Assembly (NCBI RefSeq): GCF_048771995.1
Contig: NC_133043.1
Coordinates: 8,202,501-8,266,500, forward strand
Direction: 5' to 3'
DNA: 64,000 bases
Source of the DNA: Taeniopygia guttata
Taxonomy: Eukaryota > Chordata > Aves > Passeriformes > Estrildidae
Below are positions 43,889 through 58,900 of this stretch, piece after piece. Position numbers and translations under genes: made by a program. How positions within the stretch are numbered: the first letter of the stretch is position 1; each line of letters starts with the position of its first letter. Under the pieces are notes generated by a model, which did not search any database, was not told the DNA's origin, and saw only the letters and a list, made by a program, of their open reading frames with translations.

Positions 43889-43948
43889 ATGATCCCGAGC
43901 GAGGAGGTGTCGGCCCGCAGGAGGGAGATCGAAGACAAGCTCAAGCAG
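43889..43948 (+). CDS. EXOC7: EXOC7 coding exon 1
   Basis: It encodes [20 protein letters not shown], the conserved start of Exo70 and the first turns of the N-terminal coiled coil, followed by donor GTGGGG. Confidence 0.95.
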
Positions 43949-46900
43949 GTGGGGTTGGGCTTGGCGCGCTCTGCGGGCGCTGCTGGGGCTTGGGGGCGGG
44001 CCCGCAGCCCCCTGGCGCTGCTGGGCAGACGAGGCTGGGTCTGGCCGTCCTCACCGGGCCTGGGGCCGTCCCGGGACCCCTCAAGGCGCTGATCATCCCC
44101 CTCCTGGCTTGGGAGCACCCCCGGGTTCTCTTCAAGGCCTGGTTTGCAGGGATGGGGGTATCTCTGCTCCCCACTGTGGGCCTGGGTTTCCCCTCTGAGT
44201 TCTCGGCGGGATCAGTGGGCTCTCCACACAGTCAGGTTCTCTGTGAGACCAGCCCTGACAGGCTGCAATTCCCCTCTACATGTGGGCTTTGAGGTCTCTC
44301 CACCATCTGTGGGCTTTAGTGATTTAAATCCAGCCCTTGGTGGCCGCTTTGCATCTCACACATGAGTTCCCGGTGGATTTGGAAGGTGCCGGTGCAGCAC
44401 CTGTGTTGTGCTGTGGCTGGGAAATGCGTGCTGAGTCCTTGTGCTTCAATGGGAAAAGTGTTCATTTTATTTTGTGCTGATGCTCATGGCATTAAAGGGA
44501 AACAACGAATTCATAAACCCCCTGGCTCATTACATGATGTGTCCCCACCTTGGGTTACTTGCCCTGATTTCTGTTAAGAGTGGTAATATTAAAATGTGGT
44601 CACAGAATCAGCATCAGACCAAACATGGCTTGCAGCAGAGTTTACAAGGTTGGTAAAAACCTATGTGTGCTGTTTAGTGACTTAAACCATAGTGTTCAGA
44701 ATTTTAGAGTATTTTTTTTACATCTTACTCGCAGGAAGAAGAAACTCTGTCCTTTATCAAAGAGAGCCTTGAGAAGAGCGACCAGCTCACCAAGAACATG
44801 GTAGGGATGTCCTTATGTTGGGCCTGGCTTTACTTTTTCTTAGGTTTTTAGGTTTATTATTTTTCAAGGCTGTTGTGGTGCCCATCTGAGGCATGTGGAG
44901 TGATGAACCAGTTTGGACTTCAGTGACTTCTGCTTAGTAGCAGAGCCCACAAAGAAAAGCTAGGGCTTGAAGATCCCTGACTTCCCAGCTCTAATTCCTA
45001 CCCCACTCCACAGGAAGGAAGTTCTGAGCTGTTGGTCTCTCTTGTGGTGTGTAGGTTTCAATCCTCTCCTCCTTTGAGAGCCGTTTGATGAAGCTGGAGA
45101 ACTCCATCATCCCTGTCCACAAACAGACAGAGAACCTGCAGCGCCTGCAGGAGAACGTGGAGAAGACCCTGTCCTGCTTGGATCATGTCATTAGTTACTA
45201 CCATGTGGCCAAGGACACAGAGAAGATCATCAAGGAAGGGTGAGTTGAGCAGATAAATCCTGCTGGGAGCTTCATGCTGTTGGATTTTTGAGATAGAGGT
45301 GAGGGAGTTGACTCCACACGCCCTTGGTATGCTTGGTACCCTTCCCACATTGTTTCCTCAGTCCACACTGGCTTGACATTCAGCCATTTCCACAGGGCAA
45401 AGACAGCTCAGACTCTGCACTGGGATCTCTTCTAGATCTCTCAGAGGTGCTCCCATTGCAATCTCCATGAGCACTGGTGGCTTCTCTGTTTCCTTCTGAC
45501 CTTTTCCCAAAGGTTTTCTTTGCCCATTGAGGTTGTTACTGCATCCAGGATGTACCAGAGCTGTTCTGGAGCCTCCTTGTCTGGGAGGGTGTTGGATGGC
45601 TCTTGTCTGAGATGGGATGTGCAGTTCCCTCTGCCTTCCATCAGGGCCTGTCTGGGAGAGGAAAACAAGGCTGAGAGTTGTGTGCTGCTCCATCACCAGT
45701 GCTGCTGCACTTGCTGTGTGGGTTGGGCATCCTGCTGTGGCACTGAGTGCAGGCAGAAGGGAATTCCTCCTAGCTAAAGAAAAGGGGATTGAGATTTCCC
45801 TTGTTTTTTTTATCCCGAGTCTGGTCTGGTGCTTTCTTGTTATTTTGTTTGTTTGTTTGTTTCTTGGGGCACTACCTTTTATTTATGCTTTTATTTTTAG
45901 CCCCACAGGGAGGTTGGAGGAATACTTGAATTGCATGGACAAAATCCAGAAGGCAGTGGAATACTTCCAGGACAACAACCCCGACAGCCCGGAGCTGAAC
46001 CGTGTGGTGGGTCATGGACCTGGAACCTGTGGATGAGAGGGGGACAGACACAGCCCTGCTGCTTGTCCCCTGCTTGTCCCCTGTGGGTTTGCTGCCTGGG
46101 GAAGGTGGTGTTTGGGCACAGCTGAAGGAATAATTGCTTTGGCTTCTAGGCAGAATTTCTGCTCCTGGCATTTTGCTCTCTCTCTGTTGTGCCAGGAAGA
46201 CTCTGAAAGCAGCTCTTGCGCCTGTGGAGGAGGAGTTGATTGAACCTCCTGAGCAGCTCTTGTCAGTCCTTCAGCTGCTTGAGCAGAATGGGTGATCTGT
46301 TTAAATCCCACTTGAACAACTCCCAAGCATTTCTTAAATTGAATTCACTTTAAAAGTCTCTCAGATACAGGCGTGGTTGGAGTTTGAAGCCTGCAGTACT
46401 TGACAGTGGTTAGAAAGGATGTTCTTATGAAAAAATACTCCTGAGTGACTGATTACAGAAATCCTGTTCTGCTTCTGTCCTGGTGTTTTGTGCCAGAAAT
46501 CCCTCTTTGAGCGGGGCAAGGAATCCCTGGAATCGGAGTTCCGCAGTTTGATGACACGACACACCAAGCCAGTGCCACCCATCCTGATCCTGGACCTGAT
46601 CAGTGGGGATGAGGAGATGGACACACAGGAGGAGATGTCCCTGGAGCACCTCCCGGAGAGCGTCCTGCACGACATCATCCGCATCTCGGGCTGGCTGGTG
46701 GAGAACGGCAGGAACCAAGGTGGGTGGTGCTGCCTCTTCTTCCCTGTGCCCATCTGGCAGCACTGGCAGGACGAGTGGTGCCTTAGTGGCACCTTTCAGC
46801 TGAGTAGTTCTGTCTTTCCAGCACCTGAAGATCCTGCTTTTATTTTTGTAGTGAGAGTGAAGTGATGGTCTGTTGGTTGAACAGAATGAGCTGTGTAAAC

Positions 46901-49900
46901 GAAGCATAAATTATGTTAATGCAAAGTCTGTCCTGTAGCAAAAATCCTCTGCACTTGCACCTGTAATGCCTTCAGATGAAGCTGCAGCTATCCAGTGCTC
47001 AGGTTTTATAAATGTGCAAGACACTGGACACTTACTCCCATTTGGGAAATATTTATGACCAGAAGTCTTTGTATGAAATGTGACCAAGGGCAGGGGGAAA
47101 GCAGCACAGACTTTCTTCAGTCTGTACATGTCTCTCCTTTCCTGTTCTGCAGCATCAAGAACTGCCTAGAGCTTTATAGTCCTTTATTAAGTTTTTCTTC
47201 AGGACTGAGTGACTTTGTAGACTTCTACAGGAAATGTGAACTTTTACATTCATGCAGCTCCAAGAATCACCCCCCACCTCAATGATTCACTCCTGAAGGG
47301 GGGATTACTGTGCCTACCAAGTATGATGAACATCCTTAAAAGCTTCTTAAGAAATTTTCCATGATCAAAGGCAATTCCTGCATGTAGAGCATGCTTTATT
47401 AGTCAGTTTGCATTCTGCTTTCAAATGACGAGCACCTCATTAAATTCCTGAGTGGCCTGAATCCTGAAAAGTGTGTGAAGTCTCTCATGCTGGAAACAAA
47501 AAACTTGAATTGACAATGTCTTGCACAAATATCTCCTGTCAGTTCCACCATTTGGTAGTGGTGGAATTAATGTTGTTAATGGTGGGAGGGCTGGAATGAA
47601 GATTGCAGGGGAAGGGAGAAGTTTTTGAAGAAAACAGGAGAGGCTCTGGGAGGGAAGGATGCTGACTTGTGGTCCTACACCAAATGCTTCTAAGTCTATG
47701 CACGGGCACAAAGTGTCTGCTTTACCATATAGTGTTCCCTGTATGCTTGTAATCTCATTTTTACCTTGTCTCCTCAGATTTCATGACAGTTTACTTCCAA
47801 ATCCGCTCTGTGCAGCTCGACCGCTCTATCAAGGGGCTGAAGGACCATTTCCGTAAGAACAGCTCTTCCTCGGGGGTGCCATATTCCCCTGCCATTCAGA
47901 ACAAAAGGAAGGACACCCCCACCAAAAAGCCCATCAAGAGACCAGGTGAGTCCCCCAGGAGGGATTGCTGCACTGGGTATTAACACATCTTCAGCCTTCT
48001 CATTGCTGAGGTAGCTCTAAGGTGTGTTTTTAGGACATTTAGGTGAGATTTTGGAGGTAAGCACTTTTCTGCTCTGGGTTCAGCATTGGGATTACAGACT
48101 CTGTCAAGCCACCAGCTCTGTCTCTGGGTGCTGTAATGGGACCCTGTCTACAGGGAGGGGAAAGGCCCTAACAAAGGAGAGGAGTAAAAAGAGACCTTAG
48201 TGGGCTGTAAAAGGATTTGATCTAGAGCACCTCAGATCAAATCCAGAGCTGTGGCATATAGAATATAAATGCTGTGCCACAGCAAATAGAAAGCTCATAT
48301 CTGATAAAACACCTCACTTCAGCCATTAGCTATGAATAAATTATTGTTGTGCTAGAAAGCAAGAAGCCCCCAGGAGTTGAGACAGAGATTAGGTAGGTGC
48401 CTACAAAAATGAGATACAGCATTGTCTGAAGTTTAGAAGGGCTCTTAAAGCTCTTGCCTCAGCCTGTCTTGGGAAGAGCTATGAATGTGGCTGGTGGGTT
48501 ATTCCTTCTCACAATGTGGTTTTTCTGCATTTATTGCAGCTGGTGAGGTTGGTCATTCTGGAGTTTGGGAGTGTGGGGCTGGAGTTTCCCTCTCTGGAAT
48601 GTGCCATCTAGTGGGAGCACAGCTGGGAGGAGCAGCAAAAGCCAGCACAGGGATATTGACCCTCTGTGTCCCAGCACTCTGTTGTCTCCTCTGTAACAGT
48701 GATCACATCAGAAAAGTTCATATTTCTGTAGGTTTACCTGGCCAGTACTCCCCTTCCATATTTTGTCCTGTGTTGTCCAAATACTCTTACTGGGTTCAGG
48801 AAAATAGTAAGAAATGTGGGTAGGGACTGGGAATGGATGGGATGGGGAAAGGGAGGAAGAAGAAATACCCATTTTAATTGTGTTGTGTTTATTTTTATAA
48901 TCCTGATGTGAATGCAGTCCTCATCCCAGGTAATGTGTCTGTGTGTGTGTGTGTGCTGGCCCTGGTGCTCTCTCTCTTCACTTCTGTGTGTGGAGAGGCT
49001 TGCTGGGCCTCTTCTTGCTGCAGCAGGGGGTGTGCCTGGGATATTTGGAGAGGGAGGGCTGTCTGGGGAAGGCTGTGGCATCCAGACTTTATACCTGTGG
49101 TCTTTCAAAATCAATCTGTGCCATTGCTGCTGTGCCCTGGAGCTGTCCTTGAAAGCTGATGGAATTGGTTTGAATTTCAGTGAATTTTCCCCTGTCAGCA
49201 GAGAACTACTTGGTAAGGCTCAGAGGCACTGAAAGGTGCCAGTGGGATTCTGTAGTTGAGTCATGGGAAGCTCAGGTTGCAGATGCTTCAGATTTGGTCA
49301 ACACTTCTCAGTTATCACCTGATTCTGAAAAGGTTCCTGTGTTTTTATTGCTGTGCATTCAGCATGGTCAGCAAACATTTCTGAGCAGCCTGACAAGTGA
49401 TAGTATCTCCCCTGTGCTCTTAGATAAAGAGTCAGAGATGGGGGAGATCCTTTGTTTTTATGGGCAGATTATTGAAAAATCCTAGGGATTTTTTAAAAGA
49501 GCCTCAGATCTTGGATATTCCCATAGAGAGGAGCCCACACGTTAGAGAGCAGAAATTCCTACAAACAGTACTCTTCTAAAGTGGATGCATTTGGGCATCC
49601 AGAATTACTTGTTGTGAGGAAAGTCTCAGCTGTAGATGTGCCAGAAGATTTTCTTGTCTTTATGTCCAATTGGATTTTGCAAGATGGAGCAGGTCTGAAT
49701 GCAGGGAGCTGAATGGTCTCAAGTGATCCATTGGGTTATTGTGCTGCCAAGAAAAAAAAGTGGCTCATTTGTCTCCAATCTTCATGAAGCAGACAGAGAA
49801 CCAGACTGCAGCTCTTGAAGGACAGTGGATGTTGAGCTTCATACACCAGCCATCTGTTATGACTGCTGAATTGTACTTCAGTGAAATTAAAAATAGAGTC

Positions 49901-52900
49901 TTTGGGCACAGATTCACTTTTTTTCTGCAATTCCATTAGCTTTCAAGTACAGCTCTTGAGGTGGAGGTCTCACACCATCTTCACACTGGCACAGTGGCTT
50001 TCTTCAGAGCAACATTATCTGGTGGTGTTTGAGTCCCCTGGGTTTAACATTTGTTCAATTTGGACAAAGGTTTTTTTCTGTTCTGTTACTTTATTTCAGT
50101 AAGTAAAGCCAAGTTCTGCCAATCTGAGTTTCAGATAAGGGGGTTTTCTGACAGTTCCAACAAGAGACTTGATTTCCTTGGTCCTTGAGGAAGAATATCC
50201 CAGTGCACACCCCAATGCACACTTTAACCTGTTGCAAGGGGTAAATAACAAACTAAATCTGATGTGCTATAGCTTTCTTTTTACCACAAAACAAAGCACA
50301 AGAGAGGATTTAGGGAAGGTGAGGTATTAGGAGCAGGGTAACAAGGCAGAGATAGCCCCAGGGACTGTACTGAATTCTAGAGAACATGCTCCATATCCAT
50401 ATGTTGTTTCAGAGGGTCTTCATCTCTCTATTCCTGTGTTGTCTGTTGATGTACCCTGTGCTGTCTCCTGTTATTACACCATGCAGTTAAAAATCTGACT
50501 GCTGGAGATGCTTCTAAAGCACAGTTGTCTCCTTTTAAGTGACACTTGACAGGTCAAGTTGAGCTGATGATTTGTGGGCTTTTTCTGGTTTTAGTTTGAT
50601 ATTTGAAATATCAGCACTCCATCTCAGAGAGCAGGTGTATTCAGGCTCCTAAATCATCCTGCTGCAAACATATGTGCATAAAATAAAGTTTCTTTGTGAT
50701 GCCTGTAGACCCTGTGCTCTCTTTGGGCTTGAGAGCAGCAGGAAGCTCTGCACTTTTGGGGAAGGATGGGGCCACCTGGCCTGGCTGCCTACAAAAGCCC
50801 GAGGGCATTGTCTGGTTTCATGCAGATTCTGCAGCTGGTGCTTGAGAAAAGAGGATGTTGCCCTGCTGCTTGGATAGAAAACTGCCTAATGGAAGAGAGA
50901 AACAAGAGAATCAGTTGCATGTGGAAAAACATCTCATGCATGCCCAAACCCCACTCTCTGGAACAATTGGGCCACAGAAGCAAAGGTTTCAGGTGGTTTT
51001 TGACCTTTGGAGTCTCTTTTCAGACTACAGGGAGGCTCTTTCCCAGTTTCCTTAGTGCTCCAGTGAGGTAGTACCTAAAGGCACGTTCAGTGGGAGAATA
51101 AAGAGCCCATTCCTGTTTCCCAGACTGATCACTGCCTGGCTTGAATGTGATGTTTTCATTAGTAGCTGAAACATAGTCCCATTTGGTTAGGGAGCTGCTT
51201 AATAGGGGAAAACAATCCTGGAACAAAAACATTTGGCTTCCACCAGAATCCATTAAAGCCTAATTATGATGCCAAGTCAGAGGGATCCAGCAGCACTCAA
51301 GTGATGCCCCCGGACACTGAACACTCAGTGTGTGTCAGTAAACACAGGTAATTGTGCTTATGCAAATAAAATGCAGCATAATCAGCTCCTGAAATTGAGA
51401 AAAAGAGGAAAAAAATATGAAAAAGAGAAGAAACCATCACGGGTGGGCTGTGAAAACATCCACTGCATACCTGTGGAGTGAGAACCTGCTCACAGCAACA
51501 GCATTTATAATGTCTGCTTGGGTTTTACACCAATTCACCCTCTATTTTTATTCTTTTGCATTTTTCCCCTCCCCTTAAATGCTTGAAAATGGGAAAGGTG
51601 GAAGAACAGTACCTGAGTTGAGCTACTCTGCAGTTGCTGGGTCATGGAAGCAGCAGTAAGAAAGAGCTCTCCTTGCTCAGAGGAGCTTGCTGGTGTGCCC
51701 AAGCTCTTGAGGTTTCTGAAAGTAACTAAGAATAAAGTGGAAATATGGGGTGTGAGAAGCATAAGGAAGCTTGGAAGAAGAGGCATAGCCCTCATATGAT
51801 CATATGGCAGAAGCTTGGGAGCAAATGCCTCAGCCAGCAAGGGCGTGAGACTTCTCATCCTTCCCATCTCCCAGGTGTAGGTCATGAGGGGAGAAATTTC
51901 CTGTTAGAAGAAAATGTTTCATGGATATGAGTTTTTCTTTCTTTACAAAGTGATTGAGAACACTGAGCTGGTAGAAGGACAATATTACCAGTGAAATATT
52001 ACATTTTGGGAGCCGTGTTCTGTCATTTAGTAAGTGCACCAGGTTAAGGCAGTTTGGTAATTCAAGAGGAACATTTCTCACCTGTTCTCTCCCACTGTCT
52101 GGGGGATCTGAAGTTTCCTTTCCCTTGCCATAAGTCCCTTTATGGGGTGAAGCTGTCCTGCACCCTGGAATGCTGTTCCAGGGCTGTGCAGCAGTGTGTA
52201 CTTGGGCTCCCTTCAGTATTTGGGCAGCTAGCACTCATTTCCAGGCTGCACTGGGGCTCACAGTTAGTGGTGAAAGTAGAGATCCTCTGCATGTTTGAAG
52301 TATTTATTACTTCATAGCGGAAGAACAATTCTGAATTTTGGCAGCAGCATTTTTATGGTTTTGGCTTCTTCATTTTACTCAGCCCAGTTCTGTTTCATTT
52401 GGGTCTCCTATAGAAACCCCTTCCACCTTCCCAAAACTTCCAGTTCCCTGTTGTGCAGGCAACAGCAAAGGTCTGCTATGGGAGGGTGTCGGTGTGCTTG
52501 TGATAATTGTAGCTTGTTGCATGACAGCTAACCTTTTAATGTGGAAACACTGCCTAGGCTTCAGTTGTCACATTAATGCTTTGTTTTGTGCTTTCCAGCT
52601 CTATATCCAGCACTGTCTTTTGTTCAGTTCTGTCTGGTTTTTGTGTGTTGAAAGTATAAATCTTTTAACCCAGTGTTATTTTTTTTTTCCATGGTTTTAA
52701 TTGATTTGCAATTCTTTGGAAGAGAAGTGTCTTGGGGATTAGGGTGGCTTAATGCAAGTTACACATGGGTGGGCAGCATCCATTATTCTGGGATTCCTCT
52801 GATGGGAATTTCTGCTGCAAAAAAAGCCCAGAGGTTGTCACCCTTTTACTGCTTCCTTTACCATTCCTTGTCTTGGCTCTGGGGCTCCTGATGGCTCTTT

Positions 52901-55900
52901 ATTGATTATGCTCAGAAAATACCCCTCAGAAAGGCACCTCTTACTAAGTGACTGCAGTTGTGGCTCCAAGGAGCAGGCAGTGTGTTACCAGACACAAATT
53001 GTCCACATGCAAAGCCCTGCTTCCACAGCTGAGGAAAAGCAGCAAACCTTCTTGCTGTGCTTGGATGTGGAGCACCAACTTCAATAAACCCATTACAGAG
53101 AAGGGAATTTCATGCCTTCCCTTCTCTGGTTGTGTTTATCACCCAGCCATACCATGCAGTGTCTCCAAACTGATTCTGTATCCTTGGCTGCAATTTATGC
53201 CCCCAGCCTCAAAGCAGGGAAGCATTCTGGAAATGCCATTGTATCTGCACACTTGGACATGAGTTTGGGGTTCACGTTCCCGTGCTGAGCATCCTCATTG
53301 CTGCCCAGCATCCTCTTGCTGGGCCCAGGTGACTTGCTGGTGGAGGGCTGGTGTTCTGGGTTTGTTTTCTTTCACTCATTTTCTAGGTCTTCTTGTCTCT
53401 TCTCTCTGGTTCTGGTGACAGGCACGATCCGTAAGGCTCAGAACCTTCTGAAACAGTACTCTCAGCATGGTCTAGATGGGAAAAAGGGGGCCTCTAACCT
53501 CATTCCTATGGAAGGTAATCACAGCTCAAGCCACTTCACCCTTGACTTTCTCTGTGTATCAGTCTTGCTTTCCCATGTGGGGCTTCCATTACTTCAGTGT
53601 TGGTGAACAGCATTGGATTGGGGAACCAAGGAGATGCTGGAGGGCCAAATAATTTTGTTTTATTTACTCTATATATTCAGAATTTACTATCTGAATTTCA
53701 GAGTCTCCATAAGCATGAGTAGAGGTGGAGAGGACTATTACCTCTAACGTTGACCCACCACAGCCTCCTGGGTAATGGAAGCTCTGCTGACATCTGCTTG
53801 TGGTGTTCCTGTTCTCGTCTTTTTGCCTGGAACTTGAGACATTCAGTTTCCTAGTGACCTTTCCAAACCTGGTGCTGAAGTGTTGGACCACAGGTAGCTC
53901 AGTGCATTGTGCCTGTACATCTTCTCTGTGCAGACCTGCCTAAATGCTTGACTCCTGTTTTCTGACCTCCTCTGCTCCTAGAGGTTGTGCCAGATAAGGG
54001 AGAAGATGCTTCAAAACATCTCTAAGATAATCCTGCCTCCTGCTATGAATCCATCCTAAGCAGGTCTCTTCAGCATCTGTGCTGCAGCCTGCTAAACCCC
54101 AGATGGTGACTAACATCACTCACATGGGGGAAAATCCTCATGCTGAGCAGGAGAGGGCCTTTGAGTTCGGATTTTTAATGGTTGTGGGTAAAAATTGGAC
54201 TCTGATGCCTGCAATCCCATTCAGAACATATGGCAGGAGGTTTAAAGGACTCTTGTGGTCCAAGAAACAACTTAATTCACACTTCTCATCAGGTTTCAAA
54301 GGGTTGCTACCGCTCTGTAGCCCAACAAAAGGATTTGGTCAGGAAGCATTCCTGGGACCGTAGGGAAATAGGTGTCCACCAGATCAAATAAGCCAGGCTT
54401 GAAGCAGCTTCCAGCCAGAGTGAGCATCCTTGCTGTGACCACCCTGGATAAATTGCGCCTTCTGTTTGTGCCAGCTGCCATCTCACTAGGCCATGAGCAT
54501 GACTTACGCGTTAAGCACCTTTCCGATGCCCTGGGTGACAAGCACGGGCCGGCTGCAGGTAAGTACCGGGGTGGCCCTGGGAGCCAGCTGGTCCCCCCTG
54601 CTTCCCAGAATGTTCCACTGCTCTGGTGTAGCCAGGGCTGTTCCTCTCTCTGGGCAGTCCTGAAGCATGAGCCTCCTCTGGCTAAGAAGCTCTGGCTCTT
54701 CTCAGTAGAATTCACTGCTACTAATCACACTCTCTAAGCCCTCAGACAAAGAACCCAACTTTGTCCAAGCAAAGGTCACCATGTTGAGGGACATTTTCTT
54801 GTAGATGGCTGCTGGCCTTTGGGTGCTGAAGCAAAGCAAGCAGGAAAGGGAGCAGTGCAGCACACCCTACAGTGCACCACTGCACAGCAGGCAGTCTGTG
54901 TCTCCTCTGCTGACCAAAACTTCTGAAATATAAACCTGAAGGACCTGTCAGCATGGGGAAGAATTGGTTCTTTTTCCATCAAAAGTCTGTGGGAGGAGAG
55001 AAGCAGCAGCCTATAGCTTAAAGAAGGCCTCTCTGTGTCATCTTACTCTCTTGCAGGATGGGGTCTGTCTGTGTCTGCATCCAGCAGTGGTTGGCATGGG
55101 TTGGTTTTGGCCCTTTTATCACTTCTCATGCCTACCATGTAGGATCTTTGATAGATCTTTGACTGAGATATTCATATTTCAAGACTGAGATATTTGAATT
55201 TGTATGCAGCATTGTATGGCAGATAACTCACCTAGCTGTGCTGATATTCCTGCTTCATAAGATGTAAATGTTCATCAGCCTCGTTTTTTATCTTGTTACT
55301 GCAAGTGGGAAGAAGCTGCCTTCCAGGACAGCCTTTTATTTCTCAGAAATGTTATTGCCAAATGGCAGTTCATCTGCATGATGGATGGAGATAAGGAATT
55401 CTAAAAATACAAGCAGAGATGTTGAATAATTCACCTCAGACCTTCCTGAGTTTAGTACTCTGTGTTCAAGCCCTTGATTAAATTTAGTCTGTATCCCAGA
55501 GGAGCTCCAAACTTCACTTCTGTCATGAGGCTGGAAAGAGGTGGTGCCCTGATGTGCATTTCCTGAGCTGTGGGTGGCTTTTCCTGCCTCCTGCAGGGTA
55601 CTCAGAGGTTCCCACACACAAAACCAGGGCAGTAATGGTGAGAAGATGACTTGTTCTCACACATGCAAAGCCAGAATCAGCTGTCCCAGAAGAACCTCGT
55701 GCTCCTTGTGTAAACCAAAGGCATCTTGCCCTTGCAGGGAGGGACGACGTCTTCGACATTGAGATCGACGCGTACATCCACTGCGTCAGTGCCTTTGTCA
55801 AACTGGCCCAGAGTGAATACCAGCTCCTGACAGAAATTGTCCCAGAGCACCACCAGAAGAAGACCTTTGATTCTCTCATCCAGGTCAGTTGAGCCTCTGT

Positions 55901-58900
55901 GCTTGGAAAGGATGCTGCCTTGTCCTCCAGGACCTGTTGAGGGAGCCAGGGTCTGTACAAAGCCTGGAGAACATGTGCTCAGAGTCCCTCACTGGTACCA
56001 CAAATGATGTATCAGCCAAATGGTCATCTGGAATGGGTGTCCTGCATTGAGCCCTTTGTGCTGCCTGAGCAGAAGCCCTGTTCCTTCCTCATGAGTCTCT
56101 GGCTTTGTTGCAGGAGTCATTGGATAACTTGATCATGGAGGGTGATAACATTGTCTCAGCTGCTCGAAAAGCCATCATCCGACACGACTATTCAGCTGTG
56201 CTCACCATCTTCCCCATCCTGAAGCATCTCAAGCAGATGAAGCCGGAATTCGACCAGGTCTTGCAGGTAGATGTGATGGGATTGGAGAGGGTCCTGTGGC
56301 TTGTGTTATCTGGAGATCTTTTTGAAATGGATTATCACAGTGGCTTTGAGCAAAGCCATGCTGCTTCTCTCCCCCAGCATGGACTGCAGTTGCACAAGTG
56401 CACCTTGCTCCTATCTGAGCTGGGGGGCCAGCAACTCAGCATCCCTCAGCAGCAGCTCTTTTCAGTTCAAGTCCTGACCTCAATGGACCGCCACAACATC
56501 TGCCCTTTCTGCCTGGAGAATGTGGGATTTCATGTGTTGTTGATGTTGCTGTAAATATTCTTCTGGCATATGGGGAGCTGAGAATGAGATGCTGGCGTGG
56601 GGTATGAGGTGGGGTTTGTGCTGGGTGGAAGTTCAGATACTATTTGTTTTCCTTTTCTGATCTATTGCGGAACTATTCCAGGGAACTGCAGCAGGCACCA
56701 AGAACAAACTGCCAGGGCTCATCACTTCCATGGAGACCACTGGTGCAAAGGCACTGGAAGAGTTTGCAGACAACATTAAGGTAGGATTCTCCTCAGTGGT
56801 CTCTGATCAGCTTGGAAGAGGGTTTTTTGGAACAAAACCTCTAGTTTAGCTTTCAGCTTTCCATGAGACCGTGTAGTTTCTGGCTGAAGCAGGAACTTGC
56901 TGGATTGCTTGGTACAGTCAAATACCAAATGCTTGATGCTGGTTTCAAACACAGAAGGCCTTTGCCTAAGATCCTTAACAGGCATCCTACAAATAATTTG
57001 ACATGAGCATCCAGGCCTCTGCAGACACCAAGTTTATCTCATAATTAATTCTATTTAAACAGAAAGGAAAATTTCTGCCTTGAAAAGTTTTGGAGGACTC
57101 ATATTAAGCTGTTTCTGTGTAAGATGGGCTTGGTGAATGGTAGGTGAGCTGAAGGTGTGATGTCACATGCTGAACAGAGCCCTGAGGTTCTGGTAGCTCT
57201 GGTTTCTGAGCACCAGGAGATGGCACTGTAAGAGCTGGGCCTGAGGCTGTTGGGAGTGGCTGGATGAAGAAGCCTTCAGCTCACTTGTAGCAGCAGTTGT
57301 ATTGTAGGTGTCTCCCCTTACATGCTCACCTTATGTCTGTCTCTTCCCTTTTTAGAATGATCCAGACAAGGAGTACAACATGCCAAAAGATGGGACAGTT
57401 CACGAACTCACCAGCAATGTACGTGATGATGATTTGAACCATCCTTTGTGGAAAACAGCTTCTGAAGGAGTTTTAAAAAGAGCAGTAGGGAAAATTCCTA
57501 AATTAAGGTGTCTCAGCATTAACAATTACACAATTACCTGGTTTCCGTGGCAGGATGAGCTGGTGACCCTTGCTCAGCTGTGGTGGAACTGTGTGGGGAA
57601 AACCCAGCAGTTCAGAGGAGTGTAGTGATTTGTTTCTTGAATGCCTCTAAGTGTGGGGGTTAAGTGGTTTTTTATGATCCTTAATAGCAGACCACTGGAG
57701 ATGTAATGTTGGTTGCTCCTAAATTCCCTCCCTTGTTTCCAGGCCATCCTTTTCCTACAGCAATTACTGGATTTCCAGGAGACAGCCGGTGCCATGCTGG
57801 CCTCACAAGGTATGTACGTGCATGGGGCTTGCTTGGGCATGCAGTTCCTTCCTCAGATTCCCTGGACATCTTCCCTGAAGTGACCAAGCCTCAACATGCA
57901 CTGTGAGCTTGTTTTCCTCCTGTCCTTCACCCTGTGGTTTGTCTTGTCCTCTGATCTGCCTTGACCACATAGTTGATTGTCTGGAGAACTCCAAGGGATG
58001 AAGAGTTCCCTGCTGGCCTTCCACACTTGCTCCTGGCAGGTACAATGAAGATGGTGTTTACTGCTGGTGTGCTCTTAGAGGGGATGCCTGGGTCTTTTAG
58101 CTCCAAGTCTGGCCTTGGCCTAATGCTGTGTGACTGTACTGGAGTGAGGATGGCTGCTCCAGCTGGGCTCTGTGTGTGAACAGCACCATCCTCTGCTCAG
58201 AGTACAACATCAGCAGCAAGAATCTCCTCAACCTTGAGATGTGGGCAAGCTGGGACACTGGAACCATTTGTGCATCGTGTCAGACAAGTTTTAGTTCTGT
58301 TCCTCAGGCTGCTGAAGAGACACACTGTGGAAATAAACGCATAGATGAGAAGCTGAGAGCTGCTCATGTAGTAGGGTGGTGCTGCTTATCAGCTGGAGTG
58401 GGACTCTTGGTTCTGTGCAGAGCAGCAACTCCAGGCTCTCCAGTGAGCTCTTGGCCTTGGCAGAGCTTGTGCTTTCAAGGAGGTTGGAATAGAGCAGCCT
58501 GGAGATTCAGGGGGCAGAGGGCACAGAGGAGGCACAGACTGGAGAGGGTTAAAGAGCCCATTAGCAGCAGAGATAGGAGGAAGCTTAGAGCTGCCTCCAA
58601 ACTGTTACCTGCAAAGTTCAGTTTGGAAATCTTGCTAATTCTAAACTCAAACTAAGATGTCTCTGCTTTTGCCCCATCTCTTCTAGCACTGCCTTGGGCC
58701 TTTTCCACTTGCAAGCTCACTATGCTCAGGTCCTTCTAGGCCTTGGCTCTTTCTCCTTGACCAAAGAAATGGTCTGAAATTTTTCTTGGAACAGCTGTTT
58801 CCCATGTTGTTCCCTGAATAGTGATGTCAGCACCGTTTGGAAGTCTTGACAAGTTGTCTTGAAGTGAGATCTCTCTTAGCTGATTGAAAAGTCAGCATAG

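Noticed and set aside
57419-57470. C/D-box-like GTGATGA and CTGA after an EXOC7 exon
   Set aside because: Too short for a box C/D snoRNA, with no terminal stem and overlapping the donor site.
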